The notes beneath the pieces are model-generated. The model made no database searches. It was not told the DNA's origin and saw nothing but the letters and a program-made list of their open reading frames with translations. This document shows positions 1 to 10,698 of a stretch of 64,000 bases of DNA, in pieces. The stretch is from contig NZ_JAERQE010000003.1 of the NCBI RefSeq assembly GCF_016734765.1, forward strand, positions 62,001-126,000. Reading direction: 5' to 3'. The position numbers and the translations under genes were made by a program. The stretch comes from Microvirga soli (GTDB lineage Bacteria > Pseudomonadota > Alphaproteobacteria > Rhizobiales > Beijerinckiaceae). The first letter of the stretch is position 1. Each line of letters starts with the position of its first letter.

Positions 1-1623
<1,623 letters not shown>

Positions 1624-1632
1624 TGGTCTGTC

Positions 1633-2721
1633 TCACGCGGCTTTCTGAGTCGGGTCGACTGCTGCGAGGCGGCCATCCGGATCGAAGAGGAAGAGGCGGC
1701 GGGGGTCGAGATAGGCGGTCACCGGGGATTTCGGCTCCAGGCGCCGCACGCCGGGCACCAGAGCCACGAAGCGATGGTCGCTCGCATCGAGATGCACGTA
1801 GCTCTCCGATCCTGTGATCTCGGCCACGGACACGGTCGCGGGGATCGTGATCTCATGGGTGTCCGTGGGCTCAAGATTGAGATGATGGGCTCGAAATCCA
1901 ACCGTGTATTCGCCGTCTGGAACGCTGGCGAGAGGCCCGATTGCAGGAGCTTGCCCGCCGGTGCTCAAGGTGGCGATGCCATCCGCCTTGCGGGCTTTCA
2001 GAATGTTGAGCGGCGGATCAGAAAAGACCCGGGCGGTGACCAGATCATGCGGTTGTCGGTAAACCTGCGGGGTCGGCCCGAACTGCGTGACTTGGCCCTG
2101 GAACAGTGTCGCCGTGTTGCCGCCCAGCAGCAGGGCCTCCGACGGTTCGGTCGTGGCATAAACGAAGATGGCGCCCGAGGCCGCAAAGACCCGCGGCAGC
2201 TCCTCGCGCAGTTCCTCGCGCAGCTTGTAATCGAGGTTCGCCAGCGGTTCGTCGAGGAGCACGAGGTCGGCACCCTTCACCAGCGCCCGCGCGATGGCGG
2301 TCCGCTGTTGCTGCCCGCCAGAGAGATTGAGCGGCTTGCGGTCGAGATAGGGCTCAAGCTTCAGAAGCTTGGCGGCATCGCGCACCCGCGCATCCACCTC
2401 GCTTTGACTTGCGCCAGACACGCGCAAGGGAGAGGCGATGTTCTCGTAGACGGTCAGCGACGGGTAATTGATGAACTGCTGGTAGACCATCGCGACGCTG
2501 CGGCGCTGCACGGGCCATCCGGTCACATCCTGACCCTCGACCAGAACACGACCGCTCGTCGGTGCATCGAGTCCGGCCATCAGTCGCATGAGTGAGGTCT
2601 TACCGGCCAATGTTGCACCGAGCAGCACGTTGAGGGTACCACGCTCCAGGGTGAGATTGACATTCTCGATATGCGTTGAGGCTCCGACCTTCTTCGAGAC
2701 GCCATCAAGAACGAGTGTCAT
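1633..2721 (-). CDS. glpS: ABC importer ATPase, GlpS type
   Basis: Second nucleotide-binding subunit of the importer (362 aa). The signature is canonical (LSGGQ, residues 133-137) and Walker B ends in D157-E158. Walker A is degenerate: GATLAGKT (35-42) has Leu in place of the second conserved glycine. The switch histidine is replaced by threonine (T191 in ATTEP). A TOBE-like C-terminal domain follows. The chosen ATG at 2721 has a purine-rich GGGAAG stretch upstream and gives the N-terminus MTLVLDGVSK; an in-frame extension to 2889 is possible but its composition does not look coding. It is the first gene of the importer block visible here. glpD or glpR, often next to these genes in rhizobia, are not upstream. 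Confidence 0.85.
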   Translation of the reverse strand: MTLVLDGVSKKVGASTHIENVNLTLERGTLNVLLGATLAGKTSLMRLMAGLDAPTSGRVLVEGQDVTGWPVQRRSVAMVYQQFINYPSLTVYENIASPLRVSGASQSEVDARVRDAAKLLKLEPYLDRKPLNLSGGQQQRTAIARALVKGADLVLLDEPLANLDYKLREELREELPRVFAASGAIFVYATTEPSEALLLGGNTATLFQGQVTQFGPTPQVYRQPHDLVTARVFSDPPLNILKARKADGIATLSTGGQAPAIGPLASVPDGEYTVGFRAHHLNLEPTDTHEITIPATVSVAEITGSESYVHLDASDHRFVALVPGVRRLEPKSPVTAYLDPRRLFLFDPDGRLAAVDPTQKAA

Positions 2722-3203
2722 CGGCACTTCCCTGGAAGTCGAGCAGCAAAGGAATGATCGAGAACGATGGAGATGATGCCGGCCTGATCCGGCAGGACGC
2801 TGGAGGTGTAGATATTCCACGTTCGGCAAAGTTCGTCGCAGCGACACGCTCAGCCGCGTCCAGGGCTGTGCCGTGCCCGTATGCGCCATCCCTCACCGCG
2901 ACGCATAACGTCGCCGTTTCTTGCGGAACCAAGAGCGCCTCTCCCGACTGCCGACCCTCCGGGTCTGATCTGTCGTTATTGTTGATGGTGAAGGTATCTT
3001 GCCCTCCAGGCGAAAGCAACCGGGTGTATTCGGTTCGAAACTGGTCTTTGACTGGACTGAGGTTGCTGTGCAGGTACATGTTCGCGGCGGAGAGCGGGAT
3101 GTCATTGAACTCTCGCGCTCTTCAGGAGTTCAAGCCCATGTGCCGGGCTCACTCATCTCCAGTAGTGGCCTGTTGAAGACCTCACACCTGCAGAGAGAGT
3201 GCT
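2722..3203. other. Intergenic region between glpS and an SDR gene
   Basis: About 480 bases lie between the divergent glpS and short-chain dehydrogenase genes. Open frames occur on both strands, the longest about 124 codons on the minus strand, but none has a convincing ribosome-binding site or a protein I recognise. The region must hold the promoters of both flanking genes; I could not place them with confidence. Confidence 0.5.
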
Positions 3204-3989
3204 ATGCCGGATACCAGACCACTCGCCGTCGTCACCGGAGCCTCAACGGGCATCGGCTATGAGCTTGCCAAGCTCTGCGCCCAGAACGGATACGATCTGC
3301 TGATCGCGGCCGATCAGGCCGCCATTCATGAGGCCGCAAAGGAGTTCCAGGCTCTCGGCGCTGCCGTCGATGCGATTGAGGTCGATCTTGCCACCATTGA
3401 GGGTGTCGACAAGCTCTATGGGGAGATAAAGGGGCGCCCCGTCGGAGCGCTGCTCGCCAATGCGGGGCATGGCCTCGGGCATGCGTTCCTGGATCAGGAC
3501 TTTGCCCAGGTGCGCCATGTGATCGACACCAACATCACTGGCACGATCTATCTCATCCAGAAGGTCGGGCGTGACATGCGGGCGCGTGGCGAGGGGCGCA
3601 TCCTGATCACCGGGTCCATTGCCGGCTTCATGCCCGGCTCGTTCCAGGCAGTCTACAACGGCACCAAGGCCTTCATCGACTCCTTCTCGTTCGCGCTCCG
3701 CAACGAACTGAAGGATACGGACGTGACGGTGACCTGCCTGATGCCCGGCGCCACCGATACCGAGTTCTTCGAGCGCGCCGACATGGAAGACACCAAGGTC
3801 GGGCAGGACAAGAAGGATGATCCGGCGGATGTGGCCAAGGTTGGCTTCGATGCCATGATGCGCGGCGATGGCGACGTGGTGAGCGGATGGAAGAACAAGT
3901 TCACCACAGTTCTGGCCTCCGTCACCCCGGCCGGCATGCTGGCCGAGCAGCACCGCAAGATGGCCGAGCCCGGATCCGGGAAGAAGTGA
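3204..3989 (+). CDS. Short-chain dehydrogenase/reductase (SDR)
   Basis: Classical SDR of 261 residues with a single Rossmann domain. The cofactor motif TGASTGIG is near residues 12-19, the NAG motif (NAGH) near residue 87, and the catalytic Ser and YxxxK (YNGTK) near residues 138-155, so it should be an active NAD(P)(H)-dependent oxidoreductase. The C-terminal region (PGATDTEFFERADM) is typical of the subgroup annotated as SDR family NAD(P)-dependent oxidoreductase. AGAGAG precedes the ATG. The substrate cannot be told from sequence. It stands alone, 117 bases before the FAD dehydrogenase gene. Confidence 0.85.
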   Translation: MPDTRPLAVVTGASTGIGYELAKLCAQNGYDLLIAADQAAIHEAAKEFQALGAAVDAIEVDLATIEGVDKLYGEIKGRPVGALLANAGHGLGHAFLDQDFAQVRHVIDTNITGTIYLIQKVGRDMRARGEGRILITGSIAGFMPGSFQAVYNGTKAFIDSFSFALRNELKDTDVTVTCLMPGATDTEFFERADMEDTKVGQDKKDDPADVAKVGFDAMMRGDGDVVSGWKNKFTTVLASVTPAGMLAEQHRKMAEPGSGKK

Positions 3990-4106
3990 GCGCAACCCTG
4001 CTGCGTTCGCCTTGCTTCTCGTGGTTGTCGCGTTGACGTTCCCGCCGTGATCCGTCAGGAGCGGTGTCGAGCGCCGTGATCGGAGACGGCCACGAGAGGT
4101 TTTGCA

Positions 4107-5489
4107 ATGACGACGGATCTGCTGCAGCGCCTGACGAGCCTTGTCGGACCGGCAGGCGTCATCACGGGGGGCTCCGATCTTGAGCCCTATGCTGTTGACT
4201 GGCGCAAGCTCTTCCCGGGCAAGCCTGCCTGCGTCGTGCGTCCGACCTCGACCGCACAGATCGCCGGGATCGTGCAGATCTGCCGCGAGGCCGGGGCGGC
4301 CATCGTGCCCCAGGGCGGCAATACGGGCTTGGCCGGCGGCGCGGTTCCGGATTCGTCGGGCACACAGGTGGTTCTCTCCCTCAACCGCATGGCGGCCATC
4401 CGCCATGTCGATCCTGTCGGCTTGACCATCGGGGCTGAGGCCGGGTGCATTCTTAAAGTCGCGCAGGATGCCGCTGCATCCGCCGGCCGGCTCCTGCCGA
4501 TCAGCCTGGCGGCGGAAGGCTCGGCCACCATCGGTGGAGTCGTGGCGGCCAATGCGGGCGGCGTGAACGTGCTGCGCTACGGCATGACCCGCAGCCTCGT
4601 GCTCGGCCTTGAGGTGGTGCTGCCGGACGGCACCGTAGCCAACGGCCTGCGTCGCCTGCGCAAGGACAATGCAGGCTACGACTGGAAGCAGCTTTTCATC
4701 GGCAGCGAAGGCACGCTCGGGATCGTCACGGCGGCGGTCTTGAGGCTCCTGCCGCGGCCGAAGCATACCGTGACGGCGCTGCTGTCAGTGGCCGATCCCG
4801 CAGCCGCCCTGCGGCTCCTGGCGCTGACTCAGGACGAACTGGGTGACCAGATCTCCGCCTTCGAGCTGATCTCCGCCATCTCCATGCAGCTTGTCGCCAA
4901 GCATGCCGGCCTGAAGGCACCTATCGCCGAGGGCGAATGGTTCGTGCTGATCGAGGCGGCTTCCAGCCTCGCAGGCCTGCGCGAAGCCGCCGAGGCCATG
5001 CTGGGCTCAGCCTTCGAGCAGGAGATTGCGCTGGATGGGGTGATCGCCGAGTCCGGCGCACAGGCGGCCCAGCTCTGGGCCCTGCGCGAGCATGTGACGG
5101 AATCGGAGGCGCGTGAGGGCAAGAGCGTGAAGCACGACGTCTCGGTGCCGCTCACAGAGGTGCCTCGCTTCCTGTCCGAGGCTGGCGAGGCGCTGGTGGC
5201 CGGGGCTCCTGGAACGCGGGTGAATGCCTTCGGGCACCTGGGCGACGGCAATATCCACTACAACGTGCTCGTTGGAGCGGATCACGATGCAGGAACAGTG
5301 AACCGCATCGTGCATGACGTGGTGGCGGCCTTCGGCGGCAGCATTTCGGCTGAGCACGGCATCGGGCAGTATCGCGTCGGCGAACTCGCCCGCTACCGCG
5401 CCACCACCGAGATGGATCTTGCCCGCACCATCAAGCGAGCGCTCGATCCCGACAACCGACTCAATCCGGGCAAGGTGCTTCTGCCTTAA
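4107..5489 (+). CDS. FAD-linked 2-hydroxyacid dehydrogenase (GlcD/D2HGDH-like)
   Basis: VAO-type flavoprotein (460 aa) that oxidises a D-2-hydroxyacid such as D-lactate, glycolate or D-2-hydroxyglutarate. The FAD-binding PP-loop lies near residues 70-80 (PQGGNTGLAGG), with the second FAD motif (IGGVVAANAGG) near residue 150. The C-terminal FAD-oxidase domain carries the metal-binding HLGDGNIH motif and the EHGIG motif, both usual in D-2-hydroxyglutarate and D-lactate dehydrogenases. It is close to full family length. It converges with the next gene; the two TAA stops overlap within a TTAA at 5486-5489. The exact substrate is inferred only to the class level. Confidence 0.85.
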   Translation: MTTDLLQRLTSLVGPAGVITGGSDLEPYAVDWRKLFPGKPACVVRPTSTAQIAGIVQICREAGAAIVPQGGNTGLAGGAVPDSSGTQVVLSLNRMAAIRHVDPVGLTIGAEAGCILKVAQDAAASAGRLLPISLAAEGSATIGGVVAANAGGVNVLRYGMTRSLVLGLEVVLPDGTVANGLRRLRKDNAGYDWKQLFIGSEGTLGIVTAAVLRLLPRPKHTVTALLSVADPAAALRLLALTQDELGDQISAFELISAISMQLVAKHAGLKAPIAEGEWFVLIEAASSLAGLREAAEAMLGSAFEQEIALDGVIAESGAQAAQLWALREHVTESEAREGKSVKHDVSVPLTEVPRFLSEAGEALVAGAPGTRVNAFGHLGDGNIHYNVLVGADHDAGTVNRIVHDVVAAFGGSISAEHGIGQYRVGELARYRATTEMDLARTIKRALDPDNRLNPGKVLLP

Positions 5490-6070
5490 GCCTGTTTCTC
5501 GACACGGCCGAGCATGTAGAACTCATCGTTCGGCCGCATGTTGCTGACATTGGCAAGGCGGTTGGACATGGCGAAGAAGGCTGCAATCGCCGCGATGTCC
5601 CAGACGTCTTCCTCACTGAAGCCGTGGGTGCTCAGGGCCGCAATGTCCGCGTCGCCGACCGTGTGAGCCTCAAGCGCCACCTTCATGGCGAAATCCAGCA
5701 TCGCCCTCTGCCGGGGCGTGATGTCGGCCTTGCGGTAGTTGACCGCGACCTGATCGGCGATCTGCGGGTTCTTGGCCCGGATGCGCAGGATCGCCCCATG
5801 GGCGACGACGCAATACTGGCACTGGTTGGCGTTGCTGGTGGCCACCACGATCATCTCGCGCTCGGCCTTGGTGAGATTGCCGGGCTTGTCCATGAGCGCA
5901 TCGTGATAGGCGAAGAAGGCGCGGAACTCGTCGGGGCGGCGGGTGAGCACCAGAAAGACATTCGGCACGAAGCCGGACTTCTCCTGAACGGCCAGGATGC
6001 GCGAGCGGATGTCCTCCGGCAGATCGGCAATCTCTGGAACGGGAAAACGACTGATCGGCGGCTGGCTCAC
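5486..6070 (-). CDS. AhpD-like peroxidase-related protein (carboxymuconolactone decarboxylase fold)
   Basis: Protein of 194 residues in the uncharacterised peroxidase-related family of the AhpD/CMD superfamily. The redox motif CQYC followed by VVAH (about residues 83-90) matches the AhpD active site of CxxC with a nearby histidine, so a thiol-based peroxidase or disulfide reductase role is likely. The GTG at 6070 is chosen because AGAGGTG lies five bases upstream; no in-frame ATG exists near the conserved N-terminus (PPISRFP). Its stop overlaps that of the convergent FAD dehydrogenase. It is divergent from the enoyl-CoA hydratase gene, with about 118 bases between the starts. Confidence 0.85.
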   Translation of the reverse strand: MSQPPISRFPVPEIADLPEDIRSRILAVQEKSGFVPNVFLVLTRRPDEFRAFFAYHDALMDKPGNLTKAEREMIVVATSNANQCQYCVVAHGAILRIRAKNPQIADQVAVNYRKADITPRQRAMLDFAMKVALEAHTVGDADIAALSTHGFSEEDVWDIAAIAAFFAMSNRLANVSNMRPNDEFYMLGRVEKQA

Positions 6071-6188
6071 GGGACACCTCTTCTCGATGGGCTTCTCTGG
6101 AAAGCGCTTTCCAGAGGCTGCTTGCCAGATCGAGCTTATTCGGGTTGGATTCGGTAAACAACGTGTCCTGACTTTCAAGGAGAGCATC

Positions 6189-6989
6189 ATGAGCGCCCAG
6201 CAGGCCTTGTCCGGTGAGAGCATCCTGTTGCGCGAGGAGCAGGCAGGGGTGGTCACGCTCACCCTCAATCGCCCGGCCCAGTTCAATGCCCTGTCGGAGG
6301 AGATGCTGTCGGCGCTGCAAGAGGCGCTCGACGATCTGAAGCAGGACGAGGCGGTTCGTTGCGTGGTCATCGCAGCAATGGGCAAGGCCTTCTGCGCCGG
6401 CCATGACCTCAAGCAGATGCGCGCCAACCCGCGCCAGGACTACTACGATGCCCTGTTCGCCCAATGCAGCCGGGTCATGCAGGCCATCGTGAACCTGCCT
6501 GTCCCGGTGATCGCACGCGTGCATGGCATGGCCACCGCCGCAGGGTGCCAGCTGGTGGCCTCTTGCGACCTGGCCGTTACCGCCGAGAGCGCCACCTTTG
6601 CGGTCTCAGGCATCAATGTAGGCTTGTTCTGTTCCACGCCGGCCGTGGCTCTCTCGCGCAACGTCTCGCCGAAGCACGCCTTCGACATGCTGGTGACAGG
6701 CCGCTTCATCTCATCTGCCGAGGCCCTGTCCTTCGGGCTTGTCAGCCGCGTCGCGCCGGATGCGGAACTGGACGAAGCCGTAGATGCCCTGACGGCGAGC
6801 ATCTGCGCCAAGAGCCCGGTTGCCATTCGCACCGGCAAGGCCATGTTCGGCCGCCAGCGCTCCATGAGCCTGGAGGAGGCTTATTCGTTCGCAGGCAATG
6901 TGATGGCCTGCAACATGATGGCCGAGGATGCCGCCGAGGGCATCGATGCCTTTATCGAAAAGCGCAAGCCCATGTGGAAGGGGCGCTGA
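6189..6989 (+). CDS. Enoyl-CoA hydratase/isomerase family protein (ECHDC3-like)
   Basis: Crotonase-fold protein of 266 residues. The oxyanion-hole regions are visible as CAGHDLKQM and GMATAAGCQLVA. The later segment (ISGINVG-type, VSGINVGLFCSTPA) lacks the glutamates that catalyse hydration in classical crotonases and resembles the ECHDC3 group, so the reaction is uncertain. The ATG at 6189 is preceded by AAGGAGAG; a longer in-frame reading to 5997 would overlap the divergent neighbour. It converges with an acyl-CoA synthetase gene 12 bases away, which fits a shared acyl-CoA substrate but does not show it. Confidence 0.85.
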   Translation: MSAQQALSGESILLREEQAGVVTLTLNRPAQFNALSEEMLSALQEALDDLKQDEAVRCVVIAAMGKAFCAGHDLKQMRANPRQDYYDALFAQCSRVMQAIVNLPVPVIARVHGMATAAGCQLVASCDLAVTAESATFAVSGINVGLFCSTPAVALSRNVSPKHAFDMLVTGRFISSAEALSFGLVSRVAPDAELDEAVDALTASICAKSPVAIRTGKAMFGRQRSMSLEEAYSFAGNVMACNMMAEDAAEGIDAFIEKRKPMWKGR

Positions 6990-7001
6990 CACGCCCCTCG
7001 G

Positions 7002-8642
7002 CTAACTCGCGGCCTTGTAGGCCCGCGCCATCTCGCGCAGCTGGAACTTCTGGATCTTGCCCGTAGAGGTCTTGGGCAGCTCCGTGAAGATCACCGTGCG
7101 TGGGCACTTGTAGGACGCGAGGTTCTGGCGGCACCAAGCGATGATGTCCTCTGCCGGAACCGATTGATCGGGCTTCAGCTCCACGAAGGCGCAGGGAGTC
7201 TCGCCCCATTTCTCGTCCGGCATCGCCACGACGGCGGCCGCTTGAATGGCCGGGTGCTTGTAGAGCGCATCCTCCACCTCGATGGACGAGATGTTCTCGC
7301 CGCCTGAGATGATGATGTCCTTCGAGCGATCCTTCAGCTGCACATAACCGTCCGGGTACTTCACGCCGAGATCGCCGGAATGGAACCATCCGCCCTCGAA
7401 TGCCTTGGCGGTGCCGGCCGGGTTCTTGAGATAGCCCTTCATCACCACGTTGCCGCGAAACATCACCTCGCCAAGGGTCTGGCCATCGGCCGGCACGGGG
7501 TGCAGGGTCTCGGGATCGAGCACGTCGAGGGATTCGAGCACCGGATAGCGCACGCCTTGGCGCGCCTTCTTCGCCGCGTATTCGCCCGAGTCGAGCTCAT
7601 CCCATTCCTGGTGCCACTCGTTGACGACGGCAGGGCCATAGACTTCCGTCAGGCCGTAGACATGGGTGACGTCGAAGCCTGAACTCTTCATGGCGGCGAG
7701 CACCGCTTCCGGCGGTGGAGCGGCCGCCGTCATGAACTTCACCGTATGCGGCACCGGCCGCTTCTCGGCCTCGGGCGCATTGAGCAGGGTCGACATGACG
7801 ATGGGTGCACCGCACAGATGCGTGACCTTGTGGTCTGCGAGCGCATCGTACACGGGCTTTGCCCGCACGGCACGCAGGCACACATGGGTGCCCGCCACGA
7901 TGGAGAGCGACCATGGGAAGCACCAGCCGTTGCAGTGGAACATGGGCAGGGTCCAGAGATAGACCGGATGCTGGCCCATGCCGCCCGTTATGATGTTGCC
8001 CATGGCGAGCAGATAGGCGCCGCGATGGTGATAGACGACGCCTTTCGGATCGCCGGTGGTGCCTGAAGTATAATTCAGAGTGATCGCGTCCCACTCGTCC
8101 TGCGGTGGGATCCAGGCGAAATCCGGATCGCCCTGGCTCAGGAGTTCTTCATAGTCCATGCCGCCGAGGCGCTCGCCCGGTCCGGTGAACTCCGGATCGT
8201 CATAGTCGATCACCAGAGGCTTGTTCGTGCTCAGCTCAAGGGCTGCCTTGATGGTGGCGGAGAATTCCCGATCCGTGATCAGAACCTTGGCTTCGCTATG
8301 CTCAAGGCAGAAAGCGATAATTTTCGCGTCGAGACGGGTATTGAGAGTGTTGAGCACCGCGCCGGCCATCGGCACGCCGTAGTGGCATTCGACCATAGCG
8401 GGCGTGTTCGGCAGCATCACCGACACCGTGTCGCCCCGCCCGATGCCGCGCTGGGCCAAGGCCGAGGCCAAGCGCCGTGAGCGCGCATAGAGATCACGGT
8501 AGTTGCGCTTCAACGGGCCATGGATGACGGCGATCCTGTCCGGATGCACGCCCGCCGCCCGCTCCAGGAAGCTGAGGGGTGTCAGCGGCTGGTAGTTTGC
8601 CGGGTTCTTGTCGAGATCGGTGTCGTAGATGCTCGGAGCCAT
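7002..8642 (-). CDS. Acyl-CoA synthetase (AMP-binding, DmdB/medium-chain type)
   Basis: ANL-superfamily enzyme (546 aa) that activates a carboxylic acid with ATP and joins it to CoA. The P-loop motif TSGTTGDPKG is present, as are the A8 hinge-type motif (GWFHSGDLG, YVQLKDRSKD) and the catalytic lysine near the C-terminus (PKTSTGKIQKFQLRE). The length and the N-terminus (NPANYQPLTPLSFLERAA) match the family annotated as fatty-acid or methylmercaptopropionate CoA ligases. The ATG at 8642 has AGGGGAGGA upstream; an in-frame ATG at 8666 is less well placed. It follows eda after 77 bases but is not obviously linked to it in function. Confidence 0.85.
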   Translation of the reverse strand: MAPSIYDTDLDKNPANYQPLTPLSFLERAAGVHPDRIAVIHGPLKRNYRDLYARSRRLASALAQRGIGRGDTVSVMLPNTPAMVECHYGVPMAGAVLNTLNTRLDAKIIAFCLEHSEAKVLITDREFSATIKAALELSTNKPLVIDYDDPEFTGPGERLGGMDYEELLSQGDPDFAWIPPQDEWDAITLNYTSGTTGDPKGVVYHHRGAYLLAMGNIITGGMGQHPVYLWTLPMFHCNGWCFPWSLSIVAGTHVCLRAVRAKPVYDALADHKVTHLCGAPIVMSTLLNAPEAEKRPVPHTVKFMTAAAPPPEAVLAAMKSSGFDVTHVYGLTEVYGPAVVNEWHQEWDELDSGEYAAKKARQGVRYPVLESLDVLDPETLHPVPADGQTLGEVMFRGNVVMKGYLKNPAGTAKAFEGGWFHSGDLGVKYPDGYVQLKDRSKDIIISGGENISSIEVEDALYKHPAIQAAAVVAMPDEKWGETPCAFVELKPDQSVPAEDIIAWCRQNLASYKCPRTVIFTELPKTSTGKIQKFQLREMARAYKAAS

Positions 8643-8719
8643 GTCTGGTCCTCCCCTTGAGGGCAAGTATCGCCATGGGGGAGGGGCCTGACAATCCTAC
8701 CAAATGTCAGGGAAGGGGC

Positions 8720-9385
8720 TCACGCTCGTGCTGAGGCAACAGCCTTCTCGGCCTTCGCTGTAATCTCATCCCAGGCCTGGGCGCGAATGTCGGCAGATGA
8801 GCAGATCCATGAGCCGCCGACCGCCACCACATTCGGCAGGGCAAGCCAGTCCTTGGCGTTCTTCTCGTCGATGCCGCCCGTGGGGCAGAAGCGCGCCTGC
8901 GGAAACGGGCCTGCGAGAGCCTTCAGGGCGGGAATGCCACCTGCTGCAACGGCGGGGAAGAACTTGACGGTCTGGAAGCCATGGGCCAGCGCTGCCATGA
9001 GTTCGGATGCGGTGGCAATGCCGGGGATGAACGGCATTTCGCTCCGGGATGCTGCGTCGAGCAGTTCCGGCGTGGCGCCGGGGCTCAGGGCATAGCGGGC
9101 ACCGAGCGCTTGGGCGCGTTCCAAGTCCTTCGGCGTCAGAACGGTTCCGATGCCGACGATGGCGTCCGGCACATCCCGGATAATCGCCGCTGCCGCATCG
9201 GCCGCCGCCGGCGTGCGCAGGGTGATCTCGAGAAGGCGCAGCCCACCGGCCACGAGGGCGCGAGCGAGAGGAACCGCATCCTCCACACGCTCCAGGGTGA
9301 TGACCGGAACGACCGGGCCGGAGCGGAGCAGATCGGCAAGCTGCCGGTCGCGGGATTCAGCGAGAGCTGACAGATCTTGTGTCAT
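8720..9385 (-). CDS. eda: 2-dehydro-3-deoxyphosphogluconate (KDPG) aldolase
   Basis: Class I aldolase of 221 residues that splits KDPG into pyruvate and glyceraldehyde 3-phosphate, the last step of the Entner-Doudoroff pathway. The catalytic base region (LLEITLRTP), the phosphate-binding segment, and the Schiff-base lysine in TVKFFPA (about residue 140) are all present, as is the GGI segment (CPTGGIDEKN). The gene lies 24 bases after kdgK in the same direction, so the two form an operon that turns KDG into central metabolites. The N-terminus is about ten residues longer than the shortest family members. Confidence 0.93.
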   Translation of the reverse strand: MTQDLSALAESRDRQLADLLRSGPVVPVITLERVEDAVPLARALVAGGLRLLEITLRTPAAADAAAAIIRDVPDAIVGIGTVLTPKDLERAQALGARYALSPGATPELLDAASRSEMPFIPGIATASELMAALAHGFQTVKFFPAVAAGGIPALKALAGPFPQARFCPTGGIDEKNAKDWLALPNVVAVGGSWICSSADIRAQAWDEITAKAEKAVASARA

Positions 9386-9409
9386 CCGAGGATCTCCTTG
9401 AGCGGTGTG

Positions 9410-10312
9410 TTATAGCCGGGGCATGGCCTCGCGGGGAATGATCGCGCCGCGATAGCGAACCACCTGTCCGGCAAGGCGGTGGCCTGCCTGGGCTGCTGCC
9501 TCAGGATCCTTGCCCAGAAGGCGCATATGCAGATAGGCAGCCGCGAAGCTGTCGCCCGCAGCGGTCGTGTCGACAACATCGTCCGCAGGTGTGCCTGGAA
9601 CGACAATCTCCTTGCCTTGCAACATGACCCGGCACGTCAGATCCGGGTATTTGAGGACAATCTCCGCCCGATCCGCGAACGCCAGCACTTCATCCGTTCC
9701 AGCATTTTCAAACAACAGCTCGAGGTCTTCCGTCGAGGCAAGAATGATATCGGCGCATGCGAAGGCTAGTCGGAAGGCTTCTCGGGCAATCTCCCGATCC
9801 GGCCAGCCCCGCGGGCGGAAATTGGTATCGAACGCCACACGCTTTCCGGCCAAGCGCACCTCGCGAAGGGCTTCAAACAGGCGCTCGCGTCCCTCGTCAC
9901 CGTAGAGGGACAATGAGATTCCTGAGAAATAAACGAGGTCGTCGTTGGCGAGAGAGGCAATGATCGTACGGGCTTCAGGGGCTTGGAAGAGCAGGCGGGC
10001 AGCCGCGGTCTCGCGCCAGTAGGAGAACCGGCGTTCGCCTTTGGCATCGGTCTGAATGATGTAGAGGCCGGGCAGGCGGCCCGCCAGGCGCAGCACACGG
10101 CTTGTGCCGACGCCCTCCGCTTTCCACGCGGCCACCAGCTCGTCGCTCCAGCTGTCGTCTCCGAGGGCCGTGACGTAATCCGCCTGTGAGCCGAGGCGGG
10201 CGAGATAGACGGCCGTGTTGAGGGTGTCCCCGCCGAAGCTTCGGGACAGCCTGCCGTCGGCCTCCTCGCGAAGCTCGATCATGCATTCCCCAATGCAGGC
10301 GACCCGTGTCAT
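9410..10312 (-). CDS. kdgK: 2-dehydro-3-deoxygluconate (KDG) kinase
   Basis: PfkB-family sugar kinase (300 aa) that phosphorylates 2-keto-3-deoxygluconate to KDPG. The first PfkB motif region (GGDTLNTAVYLARLG) and the C-terminal active-site motif (DTTAAGDSFAAAYL, with the catalytic Asp in AAGDSF) are clear. The start at 10312 gives MTRVACIGECMIELRE, a typical beginning, with GGTGAAAG just upstream. An extension to 10411 is possible but looks non-coding. The product is the substrate of the next gene, eda. Together they would feed uronate or ketodeoxysugar breakdown products into the Entner-Doudoroff route. Confidence 0.92.
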   Translation of the reverse strand: MTRVACIGECMIELREEADGRLSRSFGGDTLNTAVYLARLGSQADYVTALGDDSWSDELVAAWKAEGVGTSRVLRLAGRLPGLYIIQTDAKGERRFSYWRETAAARLLFQAPEARTIIASLANDDLVYFSGISLSLYGDEGRERLFEALREVRLAGKRVAFDTNFRPRGWPDREIAREAFRLAFACADIILASTEDLELLFENAGTDEVLAFADRAEIVLKYPDLTCRVMLQGKEIVVPGTPADDVVDTTAAGDSFAAAYLHMRLLGKDPEAAAQAGHRLAGQVVRYRGAIIPREAMPRL

Positions 10313-10698
10313 GCTTTCACCGTGGCGTTGTTCTGTCCCGCTAGGGAATATGATGGGGCAAGGGTCTTTGTCGATCCGAATATTGCAGTCATTCGCTTGA
10401 CCGGCCAACAATGAAGATCAAGCCGCTCATCGTTGCCCGATGCTCCAAGCAGATTGAGACTGATTCTCCCATCGGGTTTGATCTCTGTCGCATTCGTCCG
10501 AAGTCGAGCGCGACTGGCCGCGAAACCACGCGGGACCTTTGAATGCAGGGCAGCAATCCGGCAGGTCTTGACGAGTTATGGGCAAGTATCCCTCCACTAT
10601 TGTGCGTAAAACCAACTTTGCCACTTTAATTCCTGGCTGAACGCGCTAATGAGGAATTGCTGTCTTATGCATTCACCGTCGAAAACAAGGAGTTCCTG
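10313..10698. other. Intergenic region between kdgK and the HU gene
   Basis: About 385 bases between two divergent genes, with no convincing gene. A 43-codon ATG frame starts at 10411 but has no ribosome-binding site. A TTGACG at 10568-10573 resembles a -35 box, but no good -10 sits at the right distance. The last 15 bases hold the AAGGAG site of the HU gene. Confidence 0.5.

Noticed and set aside
2705..3079. 124-codon minus-strand frame before glpS
   Set aside because: It overlaps the glpS start, lacks a ribosome site and resembles no known protein; possibly decayed, but not supportable as a gene.
10411..10542. 43-codon frame between kdgK and the HU gene
   Set aside because: No ribosome-binding site and no recognisable sequence; length is within chance expectation.
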